Shown here one piece after another: positions 43,013 through 54,610 of a DNA stretch of 64,000 bases (positions are counted from its first letter, which is position 1; the number at the start of each line of letters is the position of its first letter). A model generated the notes under the pieces. The model had not been told where the DNA came from, ran no database searches, and worked only from the letters and a program-made list of their open reading frames with translations. The translations under genes and the position numbers were made by a program. Origin of the DNA: Dothistroma septosporum (Eukaryota > Ascomycota > Dothideomycetes > Mycosphaerellales > Mycosphaerellaceae); NCBI GenBank assembly GCA_002236755.2, contig NBZP02000054.1:310001-374000 (forward strand), read 5' to 3'.

Positions 43013-44921
43013 CTACTCATCACCCTCGATTGGCTCTTCGTCGTCATATTCCTCCTCACCATCGTCCACAGAAGCCTCTTGATACTGTTGATACTCCGAG
43101 ACCAGGTCGTTCATATTCGACTCAGCTTCAGTGAACTCCATCTCATCCATTCCTTCACCGGTGTACCAGTGGAGGAATGCCTTACGTCTGAACATAGCGC
43201 TGAACTGGGAGCCGATACCTATTTAGAAGAAGGCAGAGTCAGCCATGGTCTTGCACCTCGAATGTACTTCGAGATTTTGTGGCCCTGAGAAGAGGGAGGG
43301 ACTCACGCTTGAAGACTTCCTGGATGGATGTACTGTTTCCAACGAAGGTCGAGGACATTTTCAATCCCTTCGGTGGGATAGAGCAGAGTGCTGTCTGAAC
43401 GTTGTTTGGGATCCATTCCACGAAGTACGCCGTGTTTTTGTTTTGTACGGCTCGAATTTGATCTTCAACCTCCTTCATGGATACCTTGCCACGATAAATG
43501 GCTGAACAGGTGAGGTAGCGACCGCTGCGGAAGTCAGATGCAGCCATCATGTTTTTGGGATCGAAAAGCTGCTGTGTGAGCTCAGGCACAGTGGAAGCTC
43601 TGAATGTTGTAGATCCTCGAGCAGTAAGTGGAGCGAAGCCGACCATGAAGAAGTGGAGCCGCGGAAATGGAACCATGTTGACAGCAAGCTTGCGAAGGTC
43701 GCTGTTCAGCTGGCCAGGGAAGCGTAGGCAGGTGGTAACTCCAGACATGACCATCGACACCAGGTGGTTGAGATCGCCGTAGCTGGGGTTGGCGACCTTC
43801 AGAGTGCGGCTATCTGTTGGGGGGCAGGTATTAGCTTTACGACTCACAACATATCGGAGATACGGGAGGAACGCACAGATGTCGTACAATGCCTCGTTGT
43901 CGATGCAAAAGGTCTCGTCCGAGTTCTCTACAAGCTGGTGGATCGACAGAGTTGCGTTGTACGGCTCAACGACCGTATCAGATACCTAGAGGCCGGTTCA
44001 GTGGTCATATCAAGACGTGTCGAGTACTAGGAATGATACCTTTGGGGATGGCATAACAGAGAATGTCGCCATCATGCGGTCGGGAAACTCTTCGCGAATC
44101 TTCGAAATGAGCAGTGTTCCCATGCCAGAGCCAGTTCCACCTAGTCGTCATCAGCCCAAGTCGTCGTCAAGTGTACGGCATCACGCTGCATAACCTACCA
44201 CCGAGCGAGTGAGTGATCTGAAAGCCCTGAAGGCAATCACAATTCTCGGCCTCACGACGAACAACATCGAGCACGTTGTCAACCAGTTCTGCACCCTCAG
44301 TGTAGTGACCTTTGGCCCAGTTGTTGCCTGCTCCAGACTGGCCGAAGACATAGTTGTCAGGTCGGAAGAGCGAGCCGAAGCCCTCTCGAAGGGCGTCCAT
44401 GGTGCCAGGCTCGAGATCGACAAGGACAGCTCGAGGCACGTACTTGTCGGTGCTTGCCTAGATAACGCCGTCAGCACGGCTCTTTCAAATGACTTCGGGA
44501 GGCAGGATGACGATGTGCTGCGTGGATGCCGGCATAGTGTTGAAGCACTGGCGGCGGAGAGGAGCACCTACCTCATCGAAATAGACACTCAGTCGCTCTC
44601 GCTGGACGTCTGCAGTGCCTTCGTATCTGCATTTCATCAGTACGAATCTGCATGACGCGTCTGTGGATTCCACATACTGTCCTGTTTTGCTCAGTCCATG
44701 TTCGCCAGAAATGGTCTGCCAGAATGCAGCTCCGACTTGGTTGCCCTATACTGTATCAGCGTTTGAACAAGATACGTAGAGGAGTGTAAGTAATACTGAC
44801 ACACTGTCCGGTCTGAAGATGAATCTACACGCCGAATTAGCATCGCTCGCTCCACCATTGACGTGGTAAACAGGCCTTCCTCTTGGCACCGCTTTGCTGG
44901 AAGACTTACGATTTCACGCAT
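43013..44921 (-). CDS. Beta-tubulin, divergent isotype
   Basis: Nine exons: 44910..44921, 44801..44824, 44678..44745, 44572..44626, 44199..44457, 44040..44140, 43877..43985, 43307..43813, 43013..43218. They splice to 446 residues. The first exons encode MREI, IHLQTGQC and GNQVGAAFWQTISGEHGL, as in ascomycete tubulins. The tubulin signature GGGTGSG is at 139-145. The C-terminal tail is acidic (EEEYDDEEPIEGDE). Benzimidazole-linked positions keep the sensitive state: His6, Tyr50, and the equivalents of Phe167, Glu198 and Phe200 (SDETF). It differs from the common ascomycete form at many sites (for example DALREGFGSLF, one residue shorter), so it may be the minor tubC-like isotype. Eight introns is rich for this window. 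Confidence 0.95.
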
Positions 44922-45510
44922 GTTGGCGAGTTTGTATGGACGGGAACGTATCAAATGGTCGAGAGCGATGGTATCGAGGTTGTGTTGATGAGGTACGAAG
45001 AAAGATAGATAGTTTGATGCGGGCACAGAAAGGTCCTCCCGCTGCCTAGGTCCCGTTAGCTCTAGCGTGTATGGAGCAGCCGTATATTTGCATCATAACA
45101 TAAAGGCAAGCTCCCCGTGTGGACCCCTCTTGTGTAACAGGTCGCGGCGTTATAGTTCTCCATCTGCTGGAATTATGTATGGCAACATTGACGGGAGTGG
45201 CAACGAATGTGGTGGAACTGAACTTGAATCCTCCTAGATGGGACTGGATGGACTCGCCCCGAAATACGTGCACGTAGACTCTTCCATGCTCATTAACCTC
45301 CACGATCTCGCTACTATCTTAGTGGGATATCGAGAAATGCTTATAATAAAAAGGCGACCATCCAGCCGTCTCCATCCACGTTTCATTCGCGAAGTTGGGG
45401 CGCCCACGTCTCGCTGCTTTCTTTGAGACGCCTCACAGTCTCCCTCCCTAAGCAATTTTGTCCTCGCAGATCTTTCGCACACGACTAGTCAATGACTCGA
45501 TGCTCAAACT
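44922..45510. other. Upstream region of the beta-tubulin gene
   Basis: About 590 bp holding the tubulin promoter and 5' UTR and the 3' end of the neighbouring gene on the same strand. No gene seen. Confidence 0.5.
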
Positions 45511-46281
45511 CTACTTCCTCCGACGGTACGCAGCGTAGACATCCGTAACAAGGCCCGACTTGCTTCCTTGCTTCAATCCGGCCACCTCGACAGCTTTCGT
45601 TGCTTTCTTCTCCAGCTCCTTTGCGTCAACACTGATAACTCCAAGCTCCTGCTCCTTCCTGAAGCTCTGCTGCCGCGTTGACACGACATGCTTAACAACA
45701 TTTGCCTCTGCAGACCCTGCCTCTACACCATACTTTACTTTTGCACCAGCCGGTAGCCTTTGCAAGATCAAGGCAACCAAGATGCCCAATTCGTCCCGCA
45801 AGTCTGTACTTGGTGTATCGTCTTCGGTCCCTGTTCTGATAATCATGGCGATCCGTGCTTCCTTCAGCCGTATCAGTGCTCCTAGGGTGTCCAGATCGAG
45901 CTCTGTGAAATGGGCGCGGAAGAGAGCGGTACAATCGAAGATGAAACAAACGTGTTCGAGTTGTTCCAGGATAGACTGTGGAAGACGAGATTCGGCGATG
46001 GCTGGTGCGCCCATGGCTTGTCCATCGACCACGACGCAGACGCTATTCCCGCCATAGAGAATTTTCCGAGCTTCGTGGTGGATTTGGCGGCAAGTTGCAA
46101 GTAGCTTAGGCGATACAGTAGGCTTGACGGCGCGGCGGGAGGTAGCAGAAGTGGTGAGGTGAAGTGTTTGTGTAGGGGCAAGGGCGAACTCGTAGATTCG
46201 GATCCGAAGCTCTGCAGGTAGGGCGAGTAGACTGCAGGTCTTCTTCTTGGGTGGGACGTTCAACGTGTCGGTGTTGTCCAT
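45511..46281 (-). CDS. 2EXR/F-box-like protein
   Basis: A single exon of 256 residues. After a short basic N-terminus it carries LLALPAELRIRIYEFAL (about 18-34), the leader typical of fungal 2EXR/F-box-like proteins, followed by LLATCRQIHHEARKILYGGN (about 59-78), the second hallmark block. The middle has a beta/alpha segment with VCFIFDCTALFRAHF. The C-terminus is Lys-rich and helical. No catalytic motif. This family is expanded in dothideomycetes; roles are mostly unknown. It shares the family with the gene at 22371 and the relic at 7556. Confidence 0.8.
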   Translation of the reverse strand: MDNTDTLNVPPKKKTCSLLALPAELRIRIYEFALAPTQTLHLTTSATSRRAVKPTVSPKLLATCRQIHHEARKILYGGNSVCVVVDGQAMGAPAIAESRLPQSILEQLEHVCFIFDCTALFRAHFTELDLDTLGALIRLKEARIAMIIRTGTEDDTPSTDLRDELGILVALILQRLPAGAKVKYGVEAGSAEANVVKHVVSTRQQSFRKEQELGVISVDAKELEKKATKAVEVAGLKQGSKSGLVTDVYAAYRRRK

Positions 46282-46543
46282 CAGGGTGACGGCCTTCTTG
46301 ACTTAGGTCTCCAATGGCATTCATGCGGATTGGGGAGGTGTCTGCGAAGCTTCAAGCGCAAGTCGAGAAGTTGAATCCCAACGCATGGAGCTCAGTAGCT
46401 GTAGCAACGCGATCGACAAGCCGAAGCTCCGAGCTGTCAACAATCCTGCGAAAGGAGCAGAACCCCTGCAGCCTCAACGACATGTTTGCACCTCGTTCAC
46501 GTATGTGCGACGACCAAGAGGTCAGTATGATCTCTTGCTCGTT

Positions 46544-48375
46544 CTATTTCCGGCCGAGGTTGCTGTACAATGTGTGCTGCTTGATAAAGACGCTCACAAC
46601 AGCGGTGACGACCGCAAAGCCAAGCACAACAACCCAAACTCCTCGAAGAGCTTCGACATATGAGTCAATGACACCGTCTCGCCATGATTTGGGTAAGTCT
46701 CGTATGCTGCTTGCATCGTCTCGAATGTGCCTAATGCGGTCTCCGGCATCGGGTCGATCGCCGAAGCGCTCCCAAAGTAGCGACTTCAGGAGGTTCTGGA
46801 AGACTGCGCTTGCGATCGTGATGCCGATGGATGATCCTGTCGATCTGAAGGCGTAGCTCGCACTAGTAATGACAGCTTGGTATTTGTGGTCGACCGCCGA
46901 GATCAAGGCGATGAGCGTGATCGTGAGCGTGGAGCCATAGGCAAGTCCGCCCATAGCGAGGAAGATGAAGGGTGGTATGTCCGGTACATCTCGGTCAAAG
47001 AAGGCCAAGATAAGAGCTCCTGCCATGATATTCAGCAGCTGGACCAACACATTGAGCCACCAGTATTTTCCGGTCCACCGCATAATAACGCCAGATCCAA
47101 GAGAGCCGCAAGCCATTCCGACCGCCTGTGGGATGAAGAGCGTTCCTGCTTGCGTGGCTGATACGCCGCGTACCACCTGGAAGAAGATGGGGCCGTAGTA
47201 CAGCAAGCTGAAGACCGACTATATCTGGATCAGTATCTTGATAACTTCTGACTTCTCGTCAGAATGCTCACCATAGTCATGAACCAATTCGTCAAGCATG
47301 CTGCAAGCACACTGCGATTTGCTAGCAATCTGATGGGTATGATGGGCTCCGATGCTAGTCGGTCCTCCACGTATACGAAAGCGAGGAGGAACACCAGACT
47401 CAACGGCAAAGAGACGTAGACCAGTGGATGGTTCCAAGGCACAGTATTGCCTCCACTATTGAGACCAAGTAAGAGCAGGATCAAAGCACCCACAAGTGTG
47501 AAGGCGCCGAGGAAGTCTACTCTCTTAATCTTAGCTGTATCAGTCTCCTTGATAGGCACCTTGAGCGCACGTCAGCTGGGTCCCTCGTCCTCGCGTTGAG
47601 ACCCCGAATAATGCTAACCTTGATCGAGAGCACAGCCACTATACCTCCCAATACAATGAAAGGTATCTGTATGAAGAAGGCGTATCTCCACCCGAGAGTG
47701 TCGTTGATGACTGTCGTCGTCAGCATAAGCTTGAGCTCTACACGCAGTGTACTCACAGCCTCCATAGACTCCACCGAGGCCCATACCAGCACCGAAGACG
47801 ATGTTACCAATACCCTGCCACACGCCTCTTCTACGCAAAGGAATCAAGTCGGAAGCAACGAACACGGAGACAGTGTTGATACAGCCACCACCCATGCCGG
47901 CGATAATTCGCCCAGCAATCATCATCTTGTCGTTTTGTGCGAGTCCACACATCAAAGTGCCAGCGGAGAAGAATGTCACAGCAAAGATGAGACCTGCTCG
48001 GCGTCCGTAGAGATCTGTCAATTTGCCGGAAAGTGGTTGGCAAGCTGCATTTGCTACCAGATAGCCAGACGCAATCCATGAGAACGAGGTGCTGGAGTTG
48101 AAGGACGAACTGATTGGACCAGACAGTGTTGCGACCACGGACGTATCCAAGGCAGCGAAGAAACTTGTCAACCACAAAGATCCCATTGTTAACAGCAGTT
48201 TTCTCGTGCTTGGCTCCGCGGCGATTGGCACTGTTCCAGCATCGTGCTCTCGTTGCTCTTGCTCCGCCTGAGCCTCGAGATTGTCATGTTCTTGGCCATT
48301 ACCGAGCAAAGGCGATCGCTCATCGATGGGCTCCGGGTCCAATGTCTTGAGACTACTCCGCTTCTTGGGCGACAT
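46544..48375 (-). CDS. MFS transporter, DHA2/Vba-like family
   Basis: Exons 47757..48375, 47619..47710, 47272..47559 and 46544..47218, with introns of 46, 59 and 53 nt; 557 residues. The ATG at 48375 is the first in frame. A hydrophilic N-terminus of about 58 residues contains ERSPLLG, a dileucine-type signal often seen in vacuolar members. TM1 carries LDTSVVATL, motif A is GKLTDLYGRR (117-126), and TM4-5 has RIIAGMGGGCINTV and GMGLGGVYGG (motif C region), as in 14-span drug:H+ antiporters and Vba/Fnx1 amino-acid carriers. The substrate is unknown. It is the same broad family as the truncated gene at the left edge. Confidence 0.92.
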
Positions 48376-48814
48376 TGCTGCTCTGGTGAGGATGCTAGAA
48401 GCCAAAGATGCTCTTTGCGCGTAAGCAGATCTAGGCTGCAGGGATCATCGTTGGCCGAGATTAGCCGGCCTGCAAGTTCAGCCGAAATATCCCCGCCCGG
48501 CGCGGGCTCTCATGAATTTCTGCCATCGACATCAACATCACATCACATCCAAAGACTGACGATTGTCAGCGTCTGCTCACAAGACATAAGAAAGTGACGA
48601 CTTACTTCATTGTCGGCCAGAATTTTGCGACGGGAAGATCGGGAGGAGCAAGCGACTGCTTGCAAATCTAGCTCTTGCAGTCTTGTCCTATAGCTTATGA
48701 ACTAGATGCACCTTACACCTTCGCTAAAACTGCAGGACACAGTATTCACACTGGTCGAACCAGCGAGGAGCGATGCCATTTTCGTTCCGGCCTCAAATGC
48801 TCCAAGGTGATCAT
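48376..48814. other. Upstream region of the MFS gene
   Basis: About 440 bp, presumably the promoter of the carrier. No gene seen. Confidence 0.45.
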
Positions 48815-49258
48815 TTAAGATATCCCAGCGAAATGGACCGGATCTGGCCCATCGAAAGACACCGTCATCGGAATGTCTTCCGTTCCCAGGTGAGCCGGCA
48901 CGCTCGTTAGGTGGCAGGCATTGAGGTCAATCGATACCACCATCCGCTCCAGCAAGCCATTCAACCCGAGCGTTGACAGGCCACCGCGCAGCTTGATCAT
49001 TTTCTGTAAACCTCTCATGTGCGCTGCAAAGACCGCCCAGTCCCCATATATCGACACGTAAGCAGCCATATCCGCCACTGCCATTATCATGGCATCCGTG
49101 AGCGATGTTTGGAAGTCTGTCAATGAGGCGTTGATCTCCTTCAACGCTCGTGCCTCCAATGCAAGCAGGTCAATGAGCTTCGCTTTGGAAGCATTCACAA
49201 CGCAGTAATGGGATGCGCCCAGCAACAGTACGGCATACATCGCGGCAGCTTCTGTCAT
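48815..49258 (-). pseudogene. C-terminal remnant of a fungal transcription-factor domain (Fungal_trans_2-like)
   Basis: An open frame of 147 codons begins with TEAAAMYAVLLLGASHY, then ALEARALKEINASLTD and AVADMAAYVSIYGDW, and HMRGLQKMIKLRGGLSTLG. This set (alanine-rich helix, ALKEIN, GDW, H..GL..M..LRGG) is the pattern of the regulatory domain of many Zn2Cys6 factors. Immediately upstream the frame runs into a stop and other phases, and no Zn2Cys6 cysteine cluster was found within the next 700 bp, so the DNA-binding half is missing or decayed. An intact small gene cannot be fully excluded. Confidence 0.5.
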
Positions 49259-50895
49259 GCAAATTGAGAAAAACTATCTACGGAGCAGGCCTTTCTCATT
49301 GGGTCCATCAATATCTGGGACGTCCCACCGCGATGTTTCGGATGTCTGGACTATGCCGGAAACGCAACATACAGTGTGCAAGTATGGGTGCTATCTTTGG
49401 CTTGTTGTCGACACCGAATGTTCAGCATGAATCCTCTGCGCCACTGTCGACTATTCAAGGAATAGTGGGCGAGCTCTCTATGAACCCATTTCGGGTCTCT
49501 GACGAAGAGCTTCCCTGGTAAGATGCAGCCGTGCTGTTGATCGTAGGTCGTCTCGGTTTCCTTCGAGATATGATCGAACCCAGCGGTATGAAAGAAGCTA
49601 ACGGCCCAGCTTTGCAGTTCAACTCCAGCGAGATTGTTGGACTTGGCGTGCTGCGAACGAGTGACATGAGCCCTGGCGAGAGTCTTTTTGCACTTCCTCT
49701 TCCCCCTGCGGTCTCGGCTCTGGATATTGGCACAAAGACGATGGGCTCGAGAAGTCTCTCGGCGGACTTCACTGATGTTGCCGTCTCTCCCATTTGAGTA
49801 AGCAAGGGACCTTGCGGCTGAAAACTCAACATGTTGCAGCCCTCGTTGCAGCGCGGCGCAACACGGCCAATGCAATACTGCCCTTCCTGATGAAGCTCGA
49901 GATTTGGCAATGTGATAAGATGCTGGCCACCCGGGCCCGGTGGAGTGGTCAGTAGCAAAGCGTGTCGTTATGACTAAGCTGACAGGAAGAACGATTCAGT
50001 GTTGAGGGTCTTCGCTACACGAAGGTTCCCGAGACCATTCGTCGATGGCGATCTGCGGTGACGGGAAACGCTCGAGCAAACTCTATCATGTGCGCTGACT
50101 ACCATATAGAGCTAATGACCTCGCGTAGTGCTAGACGCCCGGCGAGAGTGAGCGTAACCTAAATGTGTTTCGTCTTACGGCCGAAAGAGGGCCTCAAGAA
50201 TCGGATAACGTTAACCAGCAACTCACAGATCTGAGTCGTTGATGAGTCGTTAATCAAGGGCCAAGCCAGGGTAACGCTTCTTCCCACGGGTGGCACGGCT
50301 ACTAGGAGTATCTCCCCCGTTCTGGGTTTACCCGCCTTCGAAAATTACAGTAGATCTACCTTCGATCGTAGCGAAGGAAGCGACCAGACTAAAGAAGGGC
50401 ATTACGTAGCCACGTACATCGCTGGCCGCCGCTACTCTGCAAGCTGGCACTGATTACAGATTACCATCATTGCGTGCTTTGACATGCATCAACAGCTTCT
50501 GCGCCCGAATAGGAGATGAGATAATGGCTACGAAAAGCAAGAACTTGCTTCACTGGAGAAGGAAGATCCCCTGTCTAGTGTAGGTGAATGACGTCTTTCC
50601 CTGGCCTTAAGCATCTCCTAGAGAACCTCCCAGAAAGACTTGCCTATAAGCGATACAAGGCCATCTGTAAGGGTTGCGACTGAGCGGTTCTCCGCGACAC
50701 AAATGCCCACCAACGTCGGACGAGATCGAGACAGCATGCCGATGAATTCTATGGTACGCCATCAATGCCAATACAGAACTTGATGGGGACATCTGGCCAG
50801 TGAGATACTCGCGAGCAGCCGAGCGGAATTGGTCAAATATTTGAGGCATCGTCGCTTGTCCCGACCTTCTGGCATCACAATTACCTCACTGCAGC
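49259..50895. other. Sparse region, no gene supported
   Basis: About 1.6 kb. Minus frames at 49351..49875 and 49455..49958 overlap in different phases and show no known motif; they may be debris of the transcription-factor gene. The part from 50000 to 50900 has no notable frame. Confidence 0.4.
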
Positions 50896-51429
50896 ATGGC
50901 CCCCAGTCCGATCAAGGCATCACCTTCGCGAACGCTGATCCTGATCATAGAGGCCTCACAGAATCCAGGCTGTGATGCCGCACGAGCTCTCGCAAAGAAA
51001 GGAGCCAATCTCGCCTTTCAATATAGCCATCCGGCCATGAGACTGACTGTCGATTACCTGCACCAGGAGCTGAAAGCCTCATATCCTGACTTGGCCATCA
51101 GTACTTACCAGGGAGACCTCTCCACATCAGAAAGCATTGATGCACTCTTCATGAGCGTTCTCGAACAGCATCAGGCGGTCGACTTCGTCGTGAAGCAGGA
51201 CGGAGACCTCGTGAGTCGGGCTGCTAGAGACGTCTCAGAAGGGGATAGTTATAAGGCGTTAGCGTCTGCAGTGTTCGTCGATGATCAACGAAGAGTATGG
51301 ATGGAGCGGTGTACTGAGGCCATGAGGAGAGCTCGAGCCCGAGTCTCAGAGCCGAGCTGAGGCTTTTGGAAATTTCTGGCCTGCGATGGCAAGCGAATCA
51401 TTGTGACGAACGCGATGAGGCGACCGTGA
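50896..51429 (+). pseudogene. Degenerate short-chain dehydrogenase/reductase fragment
   Basis: The first 100 codons resemble an SDR start: a strand TLILIIEAS followed by GCDAARALAKKGANLAFQY, then YPDLAISTYQGDLSTSESIDALF and AVDFVVKQDGDL. The cofactor loop TGxxxGxG is replaced by EASQNPGC, and the NNAG motif by KQDG. After about 51210 the frame drifts; GKRIIVTNAMRRP, which looks like the next SDR strand, lies in another phase at 51380-51429. No catalytic YxxxK is found. Probably a truncated, inactive copy. Confidence 0.5.
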
Positions 51430-53460
51430 AAGCATGTTCTGAAGCAAACGTCGACCACATGGTAAGAGCCATACAGGACCACCCACTCGCTCCGCTGAAC
51501 CGGCATTAAAAACCATCAACAACTAGAAAACTTACATCTAAGGTGGCTCCAACCAGGACAAAATCTGGACAACCTTCCGACTTTTCTCTTCCATCGGGGT
51601 TCCACCAGCCTACCACTTGGCTCTCTTGGCCATCAACACAGACGAAGCGATAAGGCTGCCTGATGATACACAAGGTAACGCGAGGTAGACGAGGGCGCAT
51701 GCGAGGTAGACAGGGGCGAGGATGGTGGATGAGGTGGTGCGACTGAGGGGAGGATGAGTGGAAGTCCTGAGGAGGCGGTGAGTTTTGATCGGGTGGAGGA
51801 GAGTCTGACGGGGGAAGGGGAGAGTGCTGGGCTTTGGAGCGAGTAGACAGTCTGATTGCACTCAGTGAGATAAGCCTTATGAGTTTTGTGCTTGCCATAT
51901 GGGCCGCGGCACGCCACATCAGGTCTCCGAGTTGCTTTCGGTTGGAGCTGCAGACAAAGGACTGCCGCCTTGCACACGGGGTATTGATATTTCTGCGTAG
52001 TGCAATGCCTACATCGGCTCACGACTGCATCGTAAAGTCCGGGCCGAAGAAAGGCACTGAGTCCTCTCATGCAGGCTGCAGGCAGGTGGAGTGATGGCGT
52101 AACGCAGCAGGCTTGACATGAGGTTCTGACCGGGACGGAGGGATGACTTTCTCCGTGCGGGTGCAGGCAGCGTTTTGCCTCCGTCGCAGGCGTGTGGGAA
52201 GGTTGGAGTCCGGTGTCGTGCGGCTCATCTGACCATCTCCCGGCGATGACCACGGTTGAAGGGTGGATGGCCTGGAAAGTGTTCGTGTGTAATCAGGTCG
52301 TGTGGATGGGTCAGCCTGCCAGCGGGTCTCCTCGTAGCATTGGCCGAGATATGACATGAATCGGCATGGCTTACGTGCATGATGATGATATAGAGGTCAC
52401 GATCGATAGGTCGATTCTGACCATGACAACAACGTGGCGGCATCCTGCCAACACGTGGATGAACGGGCGCGCATCTCGCCTCGGGCTGTGATTTGTCTGT
52501 GCTAGCTTTCGCTTTTGGCTGGCGCGAGGTCGGCAGAAGCTGATCCTTGTATCCACATGGCTGGCACGCAAGCAAGCCACTGGAAACGCCCGCGTTGGAC
52601 GGTGACACCAGCAAGAAAGGGATTCAGAGACAACGCCGCACGCTACCAGCAAGTCCGCACAGTTCGCTGACTTTTGCGATCGTGGAGAGACACGTGCTTC
52701 GTGACCGCCAGAAACACCATCGGCACCACACGACCACTCCGCTCGACGCAGATCGAAACGACGATTGCAACTCCTGCTCAATCCTGATCGCTACGAGCGA
52801 AGCCTCTCGCCAACGCCTCCCGCCGAACTCAAAAGCATCGTGCCCTTCCAACAAGCGTTGAAGTAGCCGACTCGACGATCTAGCAAGACACCTTTCCCCT
52901 GGAACTCTCCACCAAGCTATCGGGGACCTTTACACATCGATAACTTCCGCGTGCGCGCTTCCCTCAAACCCTTCACCACGAAGACCCACGATACCACGAT
53001 CGTCGCGCCCTGCCTCAACTGTGTGGTGTGAGAGTGCGACAGTGTAACCAACGAATCTGCCTCTGTACCTCGTTTCAGAAAGGCGGTCTCACTCTCCTCG
53101 TCGGACGGATTGCACCAAGTGCTATACCTGCGACCTCACACTACTTTCGCCCATCATCGCGTCCGGCTGAGCGTTTGCATCCTCGACCACGCATTCTTTG
53201 TGCAGCGCAGCAACGTGAGGTACGTTCTCGTCCACCTGGCACGCTACAGCCTTCGGCTTTGTGGAAGGGAAGCAGCACGTTTTCGGCACGGTATCAAAGC
53301 TTAACTCGCATTGCATCCACGTGGCTCCAGGAAACAAACACCAAGGACACGACTCTCTCCACGCCTTCAAGTTCGACATCATGGTACGTTGTCGCATCAA
53401 TTAGCCCACAGTACTAGCGACGCTATTGTTGGTTACACACTTTCCCCACCTACTCACACA
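51430..53460. other. Intergenic, no gene supported
   Basis: About 2 kb. Long minus frames at 51633..52253 and 52371..52781 are of low complexity or Cys/His/Arg-rich without pattern, and I read them as chance. The last few hundred bases should hold the promoter and leader of the gene at 53461. Confidence 0.4.
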
Positions 53461-53999
53461 ATGCCCGCCCAGACTCGCAACGACGCCCGTTTCAGCACCT
53501 ACTCCGGCGCCCCATCTCTCCAGCCCTCCCTCGCTCCAACCCTCGACACAAACTCCAACCGCAGCTCCACCAACCAGTACCTCAACTCGCGCTTGAGCGA
53601 ACAGACCTTTCTGACGCCACAAACCATCCCGGAGAACAGCGGGCGCACCGTCTACGGTAACCATGCGGCCGCTAGCAGCTCGTTGACACTTTCCTCTACG
53701 GACCCTAAGACGGCGGAGATCAAGTGCTTTGCGAATGTGCTGGATCGCATGAGTGACGAGCGTGCGGATAAGCAGCGGTTTGTGATGAATGCGAACAAAA
53801 CAGAGGAGCATAGCAAGATTGCGCTCGGAGCGAAGGTGGAGAGGGCGTTGAGCAGGAGGATGGTAGGGCAGGATGCGGTGTTTAGGACGAAGGTTAAGAG
53901 TCCGATTGATGAGAAGAGGTGTGATTGTTTGACAATGCCGGTGCAAGATAGTTTCCATTACTGACGGAATGCAGAGCACTCGAAGTCGAAGCGAACTAA
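53461..53999 (+). CDS. Small conserved-looking protein of unknown function
   Basis: Exon 1 is 53461..53918 and exon 2 is 53975..53999, across a 56-nt intron with a CTGAC branch-like site; 160 residues. The last exon encodes only ALEVEAN and the stop, following SPIDEKR, which gives a natural end; reading through the donor would give a less natural tail. The N-terminal half is Ser/Thr/Asn-rich and disordered. The C-terminal half is a charged helix region (CFANVLDRMSDERADKQRF). No signal peptide, membrane span or known motif. Confidence 0.65.
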
Positions 54000-54610
54000 A
54001 CCTGACCAACAACACACAGTCCCCTTCGACAACAGCTAAGCGCGTACTCGGAGTCAACAGTCCAAGAAACACACACGAAGCACCATCTCTTCACGCCCTA
54101 TAGCAGCGGGCTGTGAGCATACCACGACCTGATCAAAGCTTGGCGAGGCGTTCACGGATGGAGGGGACCAAGCGTTGTTTCTTCTATGGTGGGCGTTTTT
54201 CGATGGCATCACATCACCACGGGATCTTGTCTCTTCTTTTGACCTGGCTTGGCTTGGTTTGCTCCTGATGCGTCACCACAACAAACTCTGTATGTTTAGA
54301 CTAAAAGCAGATGTACCTTATCCTACCGCGCGGGGGAATAGGATGAAGTAATGAATCAAACAGACTTGGATATGGTTCTCATTCACGCACCAAGGATGCT
54401 CGTGGCCATGGAATGGGTGGCCTCGCAGCAGTGTCCCTCACCGACACTACGCTCAGATTGTGTGAAGTACTAGCCGAGTCCTTCTGCGGGGTGAGGCAGG
54501 CCGGTCAACATGCCTTGGTATTTATTCGCTACAACAGTACTCTGTCAACCACTGACCACGACACACATCTTGAGTTCTGATGTGGGGGAAGTGAGGTAGT
54601 TCGAGCAGCA
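54000..54610. other. Intergenic, no gene seen
   Basis: About 610 bp between two genes on the plus strand: 3' flank of one and promoter of the next. Confidence 0.45.

Noticed and set aside
51633..52253. 206-codon minus-strand frame
   Set aside because: Low-complexity Ser/Pro/His text without motif and competing frames in all phases; treated as chance.
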